Positions 25,572 to 34,211 of a DNA stretch of 64,000 nucleotides are shown one piece after another. Origin of the DNA: Rhodospirillum sp047263945. GTDB lineage: Bacteria; Pseudomonadota; Alphaproteobacteria; Rhodospirillales; Rhodospirillaceae. Both the position numbers and the translations under genes were made by a program. Numbering within the stretch: position 1 is the first letter of the stretch; every line of letters begins with the position of its first letter. The stretch lies in the NCBI RefSeq assembly GCF_047263945.1, contig NZ_JBLAVB010000003.1:496001-560000 (forward strand), in the 5' to 3' direction. The notes under the pieces were generated by a model. The model made no database searches. It had not been told where the DNA came from and was given only the letters and a program-made list of their open reading frames with translations.

Positions 25572-26600
25572 ATGGCGATGAATACGAGCATCAAGGGCGT
25601 TCTGTGCGGCGCCGTGGCCGCAGTCACGTTGATGGGTGGCATGGCGACAGCCCAGGCCGACACCTGGCGCTACGCTTTCGAGGAAGCCCTGACCGAAGTT
25701 CAGGGCGTCTATGCCACGAAATTCAAGGAGGAGATCGAGGCCAATTCGGACCACGAGGTCCAACTGTTTCCTTTTGGTACCTTGGGTGAGTCCGCGGACA
25801 TCATGGAGCAGGCCCAGGCTGGTATCCTGCAGTTTGTCGATCAATCCCCCGGTTTCACCGGATCCCTGATCCCCGAAGCTCAGGTCTTCTTCGTGCCCTA
25901 CCTGCTGCCCACGGACACCAAGGAACTGAATGCCTTCTTCCGGACGAGCAAGGCCATTCACGAAGACTTCAAGGATCTCTATGCCAAACAGGGGCTGGAA
26001 CTGCTGACCATGTTCCCCGAGGGCGAAGTGGCCATGACCACCAAAAAGCCTGTGACAAGCCCAAAGGACTTGGACGAGGTGAAGTTCCGGGTGATGACCA
26101 ACCCGCTGCTGGTGGAAACCTACAAGGCCTTCGGCGCCACCCCGACCCCCTTGCCCTGGGGCGAAGTCTACGGTGGCCTGCAGACCAACATTATCCAGGG
26201 GCAGGAAAACCCCACCTCCTTCATCGAGTCCACCAAACTTTATGAAGTGACCGACGCCATCACCTACGCCGGACACAACAACTTCACCACGGCGGTGATG
26301 GCCAACAAGGAGTTCTTCGACGGCCTGAGTGACGCCGACAAGAAGCTGGTCTCCGACGCTTCCAAGGCCGCCTTCGACTACATCCTCGACTATCAGAAAG
26401 GCCTGGAGAAGGAAGCCCTGGACAAGATCGAGGCCGCCAAGCCCGACATGGTCGTGACCGTCCTGACCGAGGAGCAGCGCGCGCCCTTCAAGGCTGCCGC
26501 ACCGGAGGTGGAAGCCAAGTTCATCGAAATGACCGGGGACAGCGGCAAGGCCATCCTCGACCAGATGAAGGCCGACCTGAAGGCTGTCGAAGGCAAGTAA
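25572..26600 (+). CDS. uehA: TRAP transporter substrate-binding protein for ectoine/5-hydroxyectoine
   Basis: 342 aa from the ATG at 25572, preceded by TAGGAGTGG. A signal peptide ends near TAQADT (about residue 27). The mature protein is a DctP-type binding protein: FKEEIEANSDHEVQLFPFG, MEQAQAGILQF, the ligand-contacting Arg in DEVKFRVMTNPLLVETYKAFGATPTPLPWGEVYGGLQTNIIQGQENP, then VTDAITYAGHNNF. It captures the osmolyte in the periplasm and delivers it to UehBC. The whole following operon is devoted to ectoines, which sets the substrate; without context it would only be a DctP. Confidence 0.85.
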   Translation: MAMNTSIKGVLCGAVAAVTLMGGMATAQADTWRYAFEEALTEVQGVYATKFKEEIEANSDHEVQLFPFGTLGESADIMEQAQAGILQFVDQSPGFTGSLIPEAQVFFVPYLLPTDTKELNAFFRTSKAIHEDFKDLYAKQGLELLTMFPEGEVAMTTKKPVTSPKDLDEVKFRVMTNPLLVETYKAFGATPTPLPWGEVYGGLQTNIIQGQENPTSFIESTKLYEVTDAITYAGHNNFTTAVMANKEFFDGLSDADKKLVSDASKAAFDYILDYQKGLEKEALDKIEAAKPDMVVTVLTEEQRAPFKAAAPEVEAKFIEMTGDSGKAILDQMKADLKAVEGK

Positions 26601-26689
26601 GGCCATCCAATATGACCGGGGGGAAGGCGGTTTCACGCCGCCTTCCCCTCTCCCTTTCCGATCCCCTTACGAGCCGTAAAGGACCTGGG

Positions 26690-27298
26690 ATGAACGAACG
26701 GACAGAACAGCCACCCGAGCACTCCGCCGGCAAGCCCCGGGACGAAGATGTCTCGGATCTACCGGGTATCCTGGGGGTGATTGACACCCTGGTCAGCCGC
26801 CTGGAGGCCGTCGTGCTGGCCGGTGGTGTGCTGCTGATGGCCTTCAACACCATCGCCAATGTGGTGGGCCGTTTCGTCTTTCAAAGCAGTATCTTCTTCA
26901 CCGGAGAACTGAACCGGATCCTGATTATCCTGATCACCTTCGCCGGGATCAGCTACGCCGCCCGCCACGGACGACACATCCGCATGTCGGCCATCTACGA
27001 CGCCCTACCGGTTCCGTCGCGCAAGGCCCTGATGGTGGTGATCACTCTGGTCTCCTCGCTGGCGATGTTCGCTCTCTGTTATTTCTCCGTGTCCTACATC
27101 CTGGATGTGGCCAAGTCTGGACGCGTCCTTCCCGCCCTTCAGGCGCCGGTTTACTGGATCTACCTCTGGGTCCCTGTCGGGTTTTTCATGACCGGGCTGC
27201 AATATGCGCTCACGGCCATCAAAAACCTGATCGAAAAAGACATTTATCTCTCGACGCGGGTGCTCGAGGGGTATGACGACGACGAACTTGAAGTCTAG
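26690..27298 (+). CDS. uehB: TRAP transporter small membrane subunit
   Basis: 202 aa from the ATG at 26690 (AAAGGA ahead). A polar N-terminal stretch of about 40 residues precedes four membrane helices (AVVLAGGVLLMAFNTIANVV; ILIILITFAGISYAARHG; LMVVITLVSSLAMFALCYF; IYLWVPVGFFMTGLQYAL), the DctQ plan. The small subunit pairs with the large one as the inner-membrane part of the sodium-driven TRAP transporter. It lies 11 bases before uehC. Confidence 0.85.
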   Translation: MNERTEQPPEHSAGKPRDEDVSDLPGILGVIDTLVSRLEAVVLAGGVLLMAFNTIANVVGRFVFQSSIFFTGELNRILIILITFAGISYAARHGRHIRMSAIYDALPVPSRKALMVVITLVSSLAMFALCYFSVSYILDVAKSGRVLPALQAPVYWIYLWVPVGFFMTGLQYALTAIKNLIEKDIYLSTRVLEGYDDDELEV

Positions 27299-27309
27299 GG
27301 AGCGGCACC

Positions 27310-28593
27310 ATGGCATTTACCATCGTCACCGTCATGGTTGTCCTGCTTTTGCTGGGCTTCCCCATGATGATCCCGCTGATCGCGGCGGCTTTTGTCGGGT
27401 TCTACGACCTGTTCCATGGCTTCGGCAAAATGGACACCATGGTCCAGCAGATGCTGGGTGGGATCCGACCGGCCTCGCTGATCGCCGTGCCGATGTTCAT
27501 CTTGGCCGCCGATATCATGACCCGAGGCCAATCTGCCGACCGGCTGATCAATATGGTCATGAAGTTCATTGGCCATATCAAAGGCGGGTTGGCCGTCAGC
27601 ACGGCCACGGCCTGCACCCTGTTCGGCGCTGTCTCCGGCTCGACCCAGGCCACGGTGGTGGCGGTGGGGTCTCCCTTGCGACCGCGCATGCTCAAGGCCG
27701 GATACAAGGATTCCTTCGTCCTCGCCCTCATCATCAATTCCAGTGACATCGCCTTCCTGATCCCGCCCTCCATTGGCATGATCATCTATGGTGTGATCTC
27801 CAACACCTCCATTTCCGAGCTGTTCATCGCCGGGATCGGGCCGGGTCTCCTGATCCTCGTGCTATTCTCCGCCTACAGCATCCTCTACGCCCATATCAAG
27901 GGCGTGCCGACGGAGTCCAAGGCCACCTGGGGCGAGCGTCTAGCCTCCGTGCGCATGGCCCTTTGGCCGCTGGGGTTCCCGGTGATCATCGTCGGTGGCA
28001 TCTATGGCGGCGTCTTCAGCCCGACGGAAGCGGCGGCGGTCTGCGTGCTCTACGCCATTGCCCTGGAATTCGGTGTCTTCCGCTCCCTGACCCTGCCCGA
28101 CATTTACCGCATCGCAAAATCCACGGGATTGATCACGGCGGTGGTGTTCATTCTGGTCGCCGCCGGAGCCTCCTTTTCCTGGGTCATTTCCTTCGCCCAG
28201 ATCCCCCAGGCCCTGTTGGGCGCCGTGGGCATCACGGAGATGGGCCCCATCGGCGTACTGGTGGTGATTTCCATCGCCTTTTTCATCGGCTGCATGTTCG
28301 TCGATCCCATCGTGGTGATCCTTGTGCTGGTTCCCATCTTCGCCCCGGTGGTGAAGGGCGTTGGCCTGGACCCCGTCCTGGTGGGGACGATCATCACCCT
28401 GCAAGTGGCCATCGGCTCGGCAACGCCGCCCTTCGGCTGCGACATCTTCACCGCCATCGCCATTTTCAAGCGGCCTTACATCGAGGTGATCCGGGGGATT
28501 TTCCCCTTCACCGCCATGTTGTTGATGGTGGCCACCGCCTTGATTTTCTATCCGCCGATCGCGCTGTTCCTGCGTGATCTGGCCTTCCGGTGA
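27310..28593 (+). CDS. uehC: TRAP transporter large membrane subunit
   Basis: 427 aa, DctM family with about twelve hydrophobic helices. Characteristic stretches: SLIAVPMFILAADIMTRG, CTLFGAVSGSTQATVVAVGS, INSSDIAFLIPPSIGMIIYG, GVFSPTEAAAVCVLYA and IGSATPPFGCDIF. This subunit forms the sodium-coupled transport path for ectoine and hydroxyectoine. Members of the operon follow with gaps of 16 bases or less. Confidence 0.87.
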   Translation: MAFTIVTVMVVLLLLGFPMMIPLIAAAFVGFYDLFHGFGKMDTMVQQMLGGIRPASLIAVPMFILAADIMTRGQSADRLINMVMKFIGHIKGGLAVSTATACTLFGAVSGSTQATVVAVGSPLRPRMLKAGYKDSFVLALIINSSDIAFLIPPSIGMIIYGVISNTSISELFIAGIGPGLLILVLFSAYSILYAHIKGVPTESKATWGERLASVRMALWPLGFPVIIVGGIYGGVFSPTEAAAVCVLYAIALEFGVFRSLTLPDIYRIAKSTGLITAVVFILVAAGASFSWVISFAQIPQALLGAVGITEMGPIGVLVVISIAFFIGCMFVDPIVVILVLVPIFAPVVKGVGLDPVLVGTIITLQVAIGSATPPFGCDIFTAIAIFKRPYIEVIRGIFPFTAMLLMVATALIFYPPIALFLRDLAFR

Positions 28594-28609
28594 GCCCAGG
28601 GAGTCCCCC

Positions 28610-29047
28610 ATGTACAAACGCATTCTCGTACCGGTGGACGGGTCGGAAGGGTCCCTGAAGGCCCTGCTCCATGCCACCGACCTGCAAAAACTGACCGGGT
28701 CCGAACTTTGGATCCTCACGGTGTTTCGGCACCACAGCATGCAGGAAGCCTCCATGTCGATGGTCCGGCCCGCCGATCCGGAGAACCTGGATGACTCCAT
28801 GCGCGCCTATTCCAAGGAGATCGCCGAGGCTGCCAAAGCCGCCGCCTTGGAACGGGGAGCCATGGCCCCCCGGGCCTTCGTCAAGAACGGCCAACCCGCC
28901 CGCACCATCGTTGCCTTCGCCAAGGAGCACGGCGTTGATCTGATCGTCATCGGCAGCCGAGGCGTGGGCGACCTGGAGGGATATTTGCTGGGCAGTGTCT
29001 CCCACAAGGTGACCAGTCTGGCCAAATGCCCTGTCCTGGTCATTTGA
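28610..29047 (+). CDS. Universal stress protein of the ectoine transporter operon
   Basis: 145 aa from the ATG at 28610. UspA fold: KRILVPVDGSEGSLKALLHA at the N-terminus and the ATP-binding signature VIGSRGVGDLEGYLLGSVSHKV near the C-terminus. In Halomonas the equivalent protein TeaD binds ATP and tunes the ectoine TRAP transporter; the gene here holds the same place, directly after the large membrane subunit (usp/uehD in other organisms). Confidence 0.85.
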   Translation: MYKRILVPVDGSEGSLKALLHATDLQKLTGSELWILTVFRHHSMQEASMSMVRPADPENLDDSMRAYSKEIAEAAKAAALERGAMAPRAFVKNGQPARTIVAFAKEHGVDLIVIGSRGVGDLEGYLLGSVSHKVTSLAKCPVLVI

Positions 29048-29063
29048 TTGAGGACTGGACCCT

Positions 29064-29864
29064 ATGCTTCCCCCCCTCCCTCAGCGCTCCCCGTCCGTCC
29101 TCGCCCTGGATGATCCCGCCGCGATCACGCGCATTGGTGTCATCGCGCTGGCCACGGACCTGACCTCCGAACGGGATTTCGCCCGGGGCCTGCCCCTGGA
29201 GCGGGCCGCCCTTCATGTGGCCCGGGTGGCCTTCGCCAATCCGACAACCTTGGACAACCTGCGGGCCATGGGGCCGAAGCTGACCGAATGCACGGCCCTT
29301 CTGCCCCCGGACGTTCCCTTGGCGGCGGTCTGCTACAGTTGCACTTCGGCTTCGGTGACACTCGGCGACCGGGAGGTGGCGGCGGCCATTCGCGCCGCCC
29401 GTCCCGGCATGCCGGTGGTGACGCCTAGCGCCGCCGCCCGGGCGGCCTTTGGCGCCCTGGGCGTGACCCGCATCGCCATGTTGACCCCCTACCTGCCAGA
29501 AACCAGCGGTCCCATGGAGGTCTACTTCACCGACCATGGTTTCTCGGTGGTCAACCACCAGTGCCTGGGCATGGCAGACGACCAGGAGATGGCGCGGGTC
29601 AGCCCGGCCACCATCATGGATGCGGCCTTGGCCGTGGACCGCCCCGAAGCGGAGGCCCTGTTCCTGTCCTGCACGGCCCTGCCTGCATTAGACGTCATCG
29701 CCGCCTTGGAGGACCGCCTGGGCAAGCCGGTGGTCAGCTCCAATCAGGCCAGCCTCTGGGCGCTTCTCGGATTGGCGGGCCTTGAGCCCCGGGTCGGTCC
29801 CCCGGCACCGGCCGGGTTCGGACAGCTGCTGTCCCGTCCGGTTCCCCTTTCCGTCTTCCTTTGA
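29064..29864 (+). CDS. eutA: Hydroxyectoine utilisation protein EutA (Asp/Glu racemase-like)
   Basis: 266 aa of the maleate isomerase/arylmalonate decarboxylase branch of the Asp/Glu racemase superfamily. The two catalytic Cys are visible in AVCYSCTSASVTLGD (about 95) and LFLSCTALPALDVI (about 215), with PSAAARAAFGALGVTRIAMLTPY between. EutA, EutB and EutC together convert 5-hydroxyectoine to ectoine; EutA is thought to change a stereocentre. Start at the ATG at 29064, 16 bases after the stress-protein gene. Confidence 0.83.
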   Translation: MLPPLPQRSPSVLALDDPAAITRIGVIALATDLTSERDFARGLPLERAALHVARVAFANPTTLDNLRAMGPKLTECTALLPPDVPLAAVCYSCTSASVTLGDREVAAAIRAARPGMPVVTPSAAARAAFGALGVTRIAMLTPYLPETSGPMEVYFTDHGFSVVNHQCLGMADDQEMARVSPATIMDAALAVDRPEAEALFLSCTALPALDVIAALEDRLGKPVVSSNQASLWALLGLAGLEPRVGPPAPAGFGQLLSRPVPLSVFL

Positions 29865-29890
29865 TTGGCCCCAGGAGGCGCCCTCACGCC

Positions 29891-30889
29891 ATGAGTCCCC
29901 CTAAACTCGCTCTCCCTGACCTCGCATCCTTCGAGGCCGCTCGGGCGGCCATCGCCGGAACCATCCGGCCCACGCCGCTGAACCCATCGGCCGACCTGAG
30001 CCACCGCCTTGGCGTGCCCGTGCTGCTCAAGATGGAGCACCATCAGGTCACCGGGAGTTTTAAGCTGCGGGGAGCGGCCAACGCCGTGGCCGGGCTATCC
30101 CAGGCCGAACGGGCCAAGGGCGTTGTGGCAGCCTCCACCGGCAACCATGGCCGGGCGCTCGCCCATGCGGCAAAGGCCGCCGGGGTCCGCTGTATCGTCT
30201 GTATGTCCAATCTGGTGCCCGCCAACAAGGTGGAGTCCATCCGGGCCCTCGGGGCGGAGACGCGCATCATCGGCAAGTCCCAGGACGACGCCCAGGAGGA
30301 AGTGGATCGCCTCGTCGCCGCCGAGGGCATGACCATGCTTCCGCCCTTCGACCATCCCGCGATCATTGCCGGGCAAGGCACCCTGGGGCTGGAGCTGCTC
30401 GACCAAGCCCCGGAGGTGGAGACCGTTTTGGTCCCGGTATCCGGCGGCGGACTGATCGCCGGTGTGGCGGCGGCAGCGAAAGCCGTGAAACCGCGCATTC
30501 GAGTCATCGGGATTTCCATGGACCGGGGCGCGGCCATGGTCGAGAGCCAGCGGGCGGGCCAGCCGGTCCTGGTGGAGGAAGTCGCCTCGCTGGCGGATTC
30601 CCTGGGGGGCGGCATTGGGTTGGACAACCGCTACACCTTCCCCCTGGTTCGCGACCTCGTGGACGACTTGATCACCCTGACCGAGGCGGAAATCGCCGAA
30701 GGCATGCGGCAAGCCTATTGGCAAGAGCGCCAGGTGGTCGAAGGCGCCGCCGCCGTGGGTCTGGCGGCCCTGATCGCGGGCAAGGTGGAGGTCCATGGAC
30801 CCATCGCCGTGATTCTCTCCGGTGGCAATGTGGACATGGCCCAGCATTTCCGGGTGATGGCCGGAACCTGGGACGAGGAGCAGGCCTGA
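29891..30889 (+). CDS. eutB: Hydroxyectoine utilisation dehydratase EutB (threonine dehydratase-like)
   Basis: 332 aa from the ATG at 29891 (AGGAGG ahead; an in-frame TTG at 29861 overlaps eutA). Fold-type II PLP enzyme: Schiff-base Lys in TGSFKLRGAANA (about residue 58), STGNHGRALAHAAK as the substrate loop, and the phosphate-binding VPVSGGGLIAGVA. Threonine dehydratases eliminate water from hydroxy amino acids, consistent with removal of the hydroxyl of hydroxyectoine. One base separates its stop from eutC. Confidence 0.85.
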   Translation: MSPPKLALPDLASFEAARAAIAGTIRPTPLNPSADLSHRLGVPVLLKMEHHQVTGSFKLRGAANAVAGLSQAERAKGVVAASTGNHGRALAHAAKAAGVRCIVCMSNLVPANKVESIRALGAETRIIGKSQDDAQEEVDRLVAAEGMTMLPPFDHPAIIAGQGTLGLELLDQAPEVETVLVPVSGGGLIAGVAAAAKAVKPRIRVIGISMDRGAAMVESQRAGQPVLVEEVASLADSLGGGIGLDNRYTFPLVRDLVDDLITLTEAEIAEGMRQAYWQERQVVEGAAAVGLAALIAGKVEVHGPIAVILSGGNVDMAQHFRVMAGTWDEEQA

Positions 30890-30890
30890 C

Positions 30891-31883
30891 ATGCCAACCA
30901 TCAAGATCCTCACCGAAGGCCAGTTGCGTCAGGTCGTCTCCCTGGACCTCGAGGCCATCGATTGCGTGGAGCGCGCCTTCGCCGCCCTGGCCGGGGGCAA
31001 GGTGGTCATGCCGCCAATCCTCTCCATGGCCATCGCCGACTACAACGGCGAAGTGGACGTGAAGACAGCCTATGTGCCGGGGGTCGACGGCTTCGCCATC
31101 AAGATTTCCCCCGGGTTCTTCGACAATCCCAAGATCGGCCTGCCCAGCACCTCGGGCCTGATGGTCCTGTTCTCGGTCCGCACGGGGCAGGTGGAGGCCC
31201 TGCTGCTCGATAACGGCTATCTGACCGATGTCCGCACCGCCGCCGCCGGAGCCGTCGCCGCCCGCCATCTGGCCCGGGAAGACGCCCGCACCGCCTGTGT
31301 CCTGGGCACCGGGCTTCAGGCGCGGTTGCAATTGAAAGCCCTGTCCCTGGTCCGCCCCTTGACCTCCGCCACCCTCTGGGGCCGGGATCCGGCCAAGGCC
31401 GCCGCCTTGGCCGCAGCATTGACCGATGAGTTGGGCTTTCCCGTCTCTCCCACTTCGGATTTGGCCTCGGCTGTGCCCGAGGCGGATGTGGTCCTGACCA
31501 CGACGCCTGCCTCCGCACCGATTCTGAAGGCCGACTGGCTGCGCCCCGGCCAGCATGTGACCGCCATGGGATCGGACCAGCACGGCAAGAACGAGCTGGA
31601 ACCCGCCTGCCTCGCCCGGGCGGACCGGTATGTCCCCGACAGGCGTGCCCAAACGGAAGTCCTTGGGGAACTGCGTGCCGCCCTCGCTGCGGGCGTGATC
31701 ACCGCAAACCAACCCTTCCCCGAACTGGGGGAGATTGTCGCCGGAACCGCGCCGGGACGCTTGACCCCGGACGATCTGACCCTCTGTGACCTCACGGGAA
31801 CCGGCGTCCAAGACACCGCTATTGCAACTTTCGCCCGGGACCGCGCCGATGCGTCCGGGCTCGGCCTGGATGTGGAGAGCTGA
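30891..31883 (+). CDS. eutC: Hydroxyectoine utilisation protein EutC (ornithine cyclodeaminase family)
   Basis: 330 aa of the ornithine cyclodeaminase/mu-crystallin family. The N-terminal half has VKTAYVPGVDGFAIKISPGFF and TDVRTAAAGAVAARHLA; the Rossmann NAD(P) motif is ACVLGTGLQARLQL, with TTTPASAPIL and GQHVTAMGSDQHGKNEL after it. The family performs cyclisation or imine reduction of amino acids; with EutA and EutB it would re-form ectoine from dehydrated hydroxyectoine. Tight spacing on both sides (1 and 2 bases). Confidence 0.85.
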   Translation: MPTIKILTEGQLRQVVSLDLEAIDCVERAFAALAGGKVVMPPILSMAIADYNGEVDVKTAYVPGVDGFAIKISPGFFDNPKIGLPSTSGLMVLFSVRTGQVEALLLDNGYLTDVRTAAAGAVAARHLAREDARTACVLGTGLQARLQLKALSLVRPLTSATLWGRDPAKAAALAAALTDELGFPVSPTSDLASAVPEADVVLTTTPASAPILKADWLRPGQHVTAMGSDQHGKNELEPACLARADRYVPDRRAQTEVLGELRAALAAGVITANQPFPELGEIVAGTAPGRLTPDDLTLCDLTGTGVQDTAIATFARDRADASGLGLDVES

Positions 31884-31885
31884 CC

Positions 31886-33100
31886 ATGACCAAAATGGGC
31901 ACCGTTGAGGAACAATCCTTGCGCAATCCGCGCTTTGAAACCTCGGAATACCAAATCCGCATCGCCAAGGTCCGCGCCTCCATGATGGAGAAGGACCTGG
32001 ATCTGATTATCGTCTCCGATCCGTCCAACATGAACTGGCTGACCGGTTACGATGGCTGGTCCTTCTATGTGCATCAATGCGTGCTGCTGGGGCTGGAGGG
32101 GGACCCCCTCTGGTTCGGTCGGAACCAGGACGTGAACGGCGCCATCCGCACCTGCTTCATGGCCGAAGACAATCTGCTGGGTTACGAGGACCACTACGTC
32201 CAGTCCGATGTCCGCCACCCCATGGATATCCTCGCCCAGGTGGTCACGCGGGGCGGCTGGAGCACGGCGCGCATTGCCGTGGAAATGGACAATTATTGGT
32301 ACACGGCCAAGGCCCATGCCACTCTGGTCGGCCACCTGCCCAATGCCACCTTCAGCGACGCTTTGGGGCTGGTGAACTGGTGCCGGGCGGTGAAGTCGGA
32401 GCGAGAACTATCCTACATGCGCACCGCCGCGCGCTTTGTGGAGCGCATGCACCAGCGCATCCTCGACAAGGTGGAGGTGGGCCTGCGGAAATGTGATCTG
32501 GTGGCGGAGATCTATGACGCCGGTCTGCGTTACGACCAGGAGTTGGGCGCGGGCGGCGACTATCCGGCCATCGTGCCCCTGCTGCCTTCGGGCAGTGACG
32601 CCGCAGCGCCCCACCTGACCTGGGACGACCGCCCCATGCGTGCCGGTGAAGGCACCTTCTTCGAGATCGCAGGCGCCTACCACCGCTACCACTGCCCGCT
32701 GTCGCGCACCGTCTTCCTGGGCAAACCGCCCGCCCATATCCGCGAAGCGGAGAAGGCCATCCTCGAAGGGATGGAAGCCGGACTGGAAGCGGCCAAGGCC
32801 GGGAACCTGACGGAGGATATCGCCAAGGCCTTCTTCGGAGTGCTCAACGGCCGGGGGATCATCAAGAACAACCGAACGGGTTACCCCATCGGCCTGTCCT
32901 ACCCCCCCGATTGGGGCGAGCGGACCATGTCCCTGCGGATCGGCGACAAGACGGTGCTGGAACCGAACATGACCTTCCACTTCATGACCGGCCTGTGGAT
33001 GGACGACTGGGGGTTGGAGATCACCGAAAGCATCGTCATTGGGGAGAAGGGCCCGGAATGCCTGGCCTCCGTCCCCCGCGAACTCTTCGTGAAGGATTGA
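31886..33100 (+). CDS. doeA: Ectoine hydrolase
   Basis: 404 aa of the M24 (creatinase/aminopeptidase P) family. The N-terminal domain contains LDLIIVSDPSNMNWLTGYDGWSFY; the pita-bread domain contains CRAVKSERELSYMRTAA and AGEGTFFEIAGAYHRYHCPLSRT. DoeA (EutD) opens the ectoine ring to N-alpha-acetyl-2,4-diaminobutyrate, the metabolite that also serves as inducer for EnuR. Three bases separate it from doeB, the partner enzyme. Start at the ATG at 31886; a few upstream residues are possible but would overlap eutC. Confidence 0.87.
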   Translation: MTKMGTVEEQSLRNPRFETSEYQIRIAKVRASMMEKDLDLIIVSDPSNMNWLTGYDGWSFYVHQCVLLGLEGDPLWFGRNQDVNGAIRTCFMAEDNLLGYEDHYVQSDVRHPMDILAQVVTRGGWSTARIAVEMDNYWYTAKAHATLVGHLPNATFSDALGLVNWCRAVKSERELSYMRTAARFVERMHQRILDKVEVGLRKCDLVAEIYDAGLRYDQELGAGGDYPAIVPLLPSGSDAAAPHLTWDDRPMRAGEGTFFEIAGAYHRYHCPLSRTVFLGKPPAHIREAEKAILEGMEAGLEAAKAGNLTEDIAKAFFGVLNGRGIIKNNRTGYPIGLSYPPDWGERTMSLRIGDKTVLEPNMTFHFMTGLWMDDWGLEITESIVIGEKGPECLASVPRELFVKD

Positions 33101-33103
33101 GCC

Positions 33104-34144
33104 GTGTCCACCTCCAGAGCAACCGTCCCCGATAACGACAACGCCATTGCGCTGAAGGCCAATCCCATCAGCGCGACCATCCCCCTCGACCAGGACGGCA
33201 CGCACCACGGGTTCCTCTCCCTGCCCTACAGCCGGGATGATTCCGCCTGGGGGGCGGTGATGATCCCCATCACCGTCATCAAGAATGGCGAGGGCCCCAC
33301 GGCCCTGTTCACCGGCGCCAACCATGGCGATGAATACGAGGGGCCGGTGGCCCTGCAAGACCTTGCCCTCACCTTGGATCCTTCGGAGATCTCGGGCCGG
33401 GTGATCATCGTCCCCGCCTTCAACTATCCGGCCTTCCGGGCAGGGGCACGCACCTCGCCCATCGATAAGGTCAACCTGAACCGGGCCTTTCCCGGCCGCC
33501 CCGACGGCACGGTAACTCTGAAGATCGCCGACTACTTCACCCGCACCTTGGTCCCCCAGGCGGACCTTGTTCTAGATATTCATTCTGGTGGAAAGACCCT
33601 GGACTTCCTGCCCTTCGCTGCGGTCCATGTGTTGGAGGATCCAGTCCAACAGGCGGCCTGTGTGGCAGCCATGGAGGCCTTCAATGCCCCCTATTCGATG
33701 ATGATGCGCGAATTGGACAGCGCGGGCATGTACGACGACACCGTGGAAGCCATGGGCAAGGTCTTTGTCACCACTGAATTGGGCGGTGGGGGCTCAGCCA
33801 CGGCGCGCACGATCGCCATTGCCAAGCGTGGCGTCCGCAACCTGCTGGTCCACGCGGGTATTCTCTCAGGCAGTCTAGAGCGAAAGGCCAGCCAGATGCT
33901 CGATATGCCCGACGACTCCTGCTTCATCCAGTCCGAGAGCGATGGTTTGTTCGAGCCTTTGGTGGATTTGGGGGCTGAGGTCAAGACGGGCCAAGAGATC
34001 GCCCGGGTTTGGCCCCTGGACCGCACCGGCGTCCCGCCCCGAGCCTATCACGCCCGCCGCGACGGTCTGTTCGCTGCCCGCCATTTTCCGGGGTTGGTTC
34101 AGACGGGCGACTGCTTGGCCGTGGTCGCCGACAAGGTCCGATAA
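33104..34144 (+). CDS. doeB: N-alpha-acetyl-L-2,4-diaminobutyrate deacetylase
   Basis: 346 aa, GTG start at 33104. It belongs to the succinylglutamate desuccinylase/aspartoacylase family: the zinc ligands appear as His and Glu in TGANHGDEYEGP (about 67-78) and His in LVLDIHSGGKTLDF (about 160); NLNRAFPG is the conserved substrate Arg motif. DoeB (EutE) removes acetate from the DoeA product to give 2,4-diaminobutyrate, which DoeD then uses. Last gene of the plus-strand ectoine operon, 16 bases before a strong terminator. Confidence 0.87.
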   Translation: MSTSRATVPDNDNAIALKANPISATIPLDQDGTHHGFLSLPYSRDDSAWGAVMIPITVIKNGEGPTALFTGANHGDEYEGPVALQDLALTLDPSEISGRVIIVPAFNYPAFRAGARTSPIDKVNLNRAFPGRPDGTVTLKIADYFTRTLVPQADLVLDIHSGGKTLDFLPFAAVHVLEDPVQQAACVAAMEAFNAPYSMMMRELDSAGMYDDTVEAMGKVFVTTELGGGGSATARTIAIAKRGVRNLLVHAGILSGSLERKASQMLDMPDDSCFIQSESDGLFEPLVDLGAEVKTGQEIARVWPLDRTGVPPRAYHARRDGLFAARHFPGLVQTGDCLAVVADKVR

Positions 34145-34159
34145 AGGCATCCAGCCACG

Positions 34160-34194
34160 AAAAAGCCCGCCCCCATGAGGGAGGCGGGCTTTTT
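34160..34194. terminator. Bidirectional intrinsic terminator between doeB and the mmtN-like gene
   Basis: AAAAAGCCCGCC (34160-34171) pairs with GGCGGGCTTTTT (34183-34194), 12 bp with a T run on each strand. It can end both the ectoine operon and the convergent minus-strand gene at 34212. Confidence 0.9.
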
Positions 34195-34211
34195 CATTTA
34201 AACGCACGCAC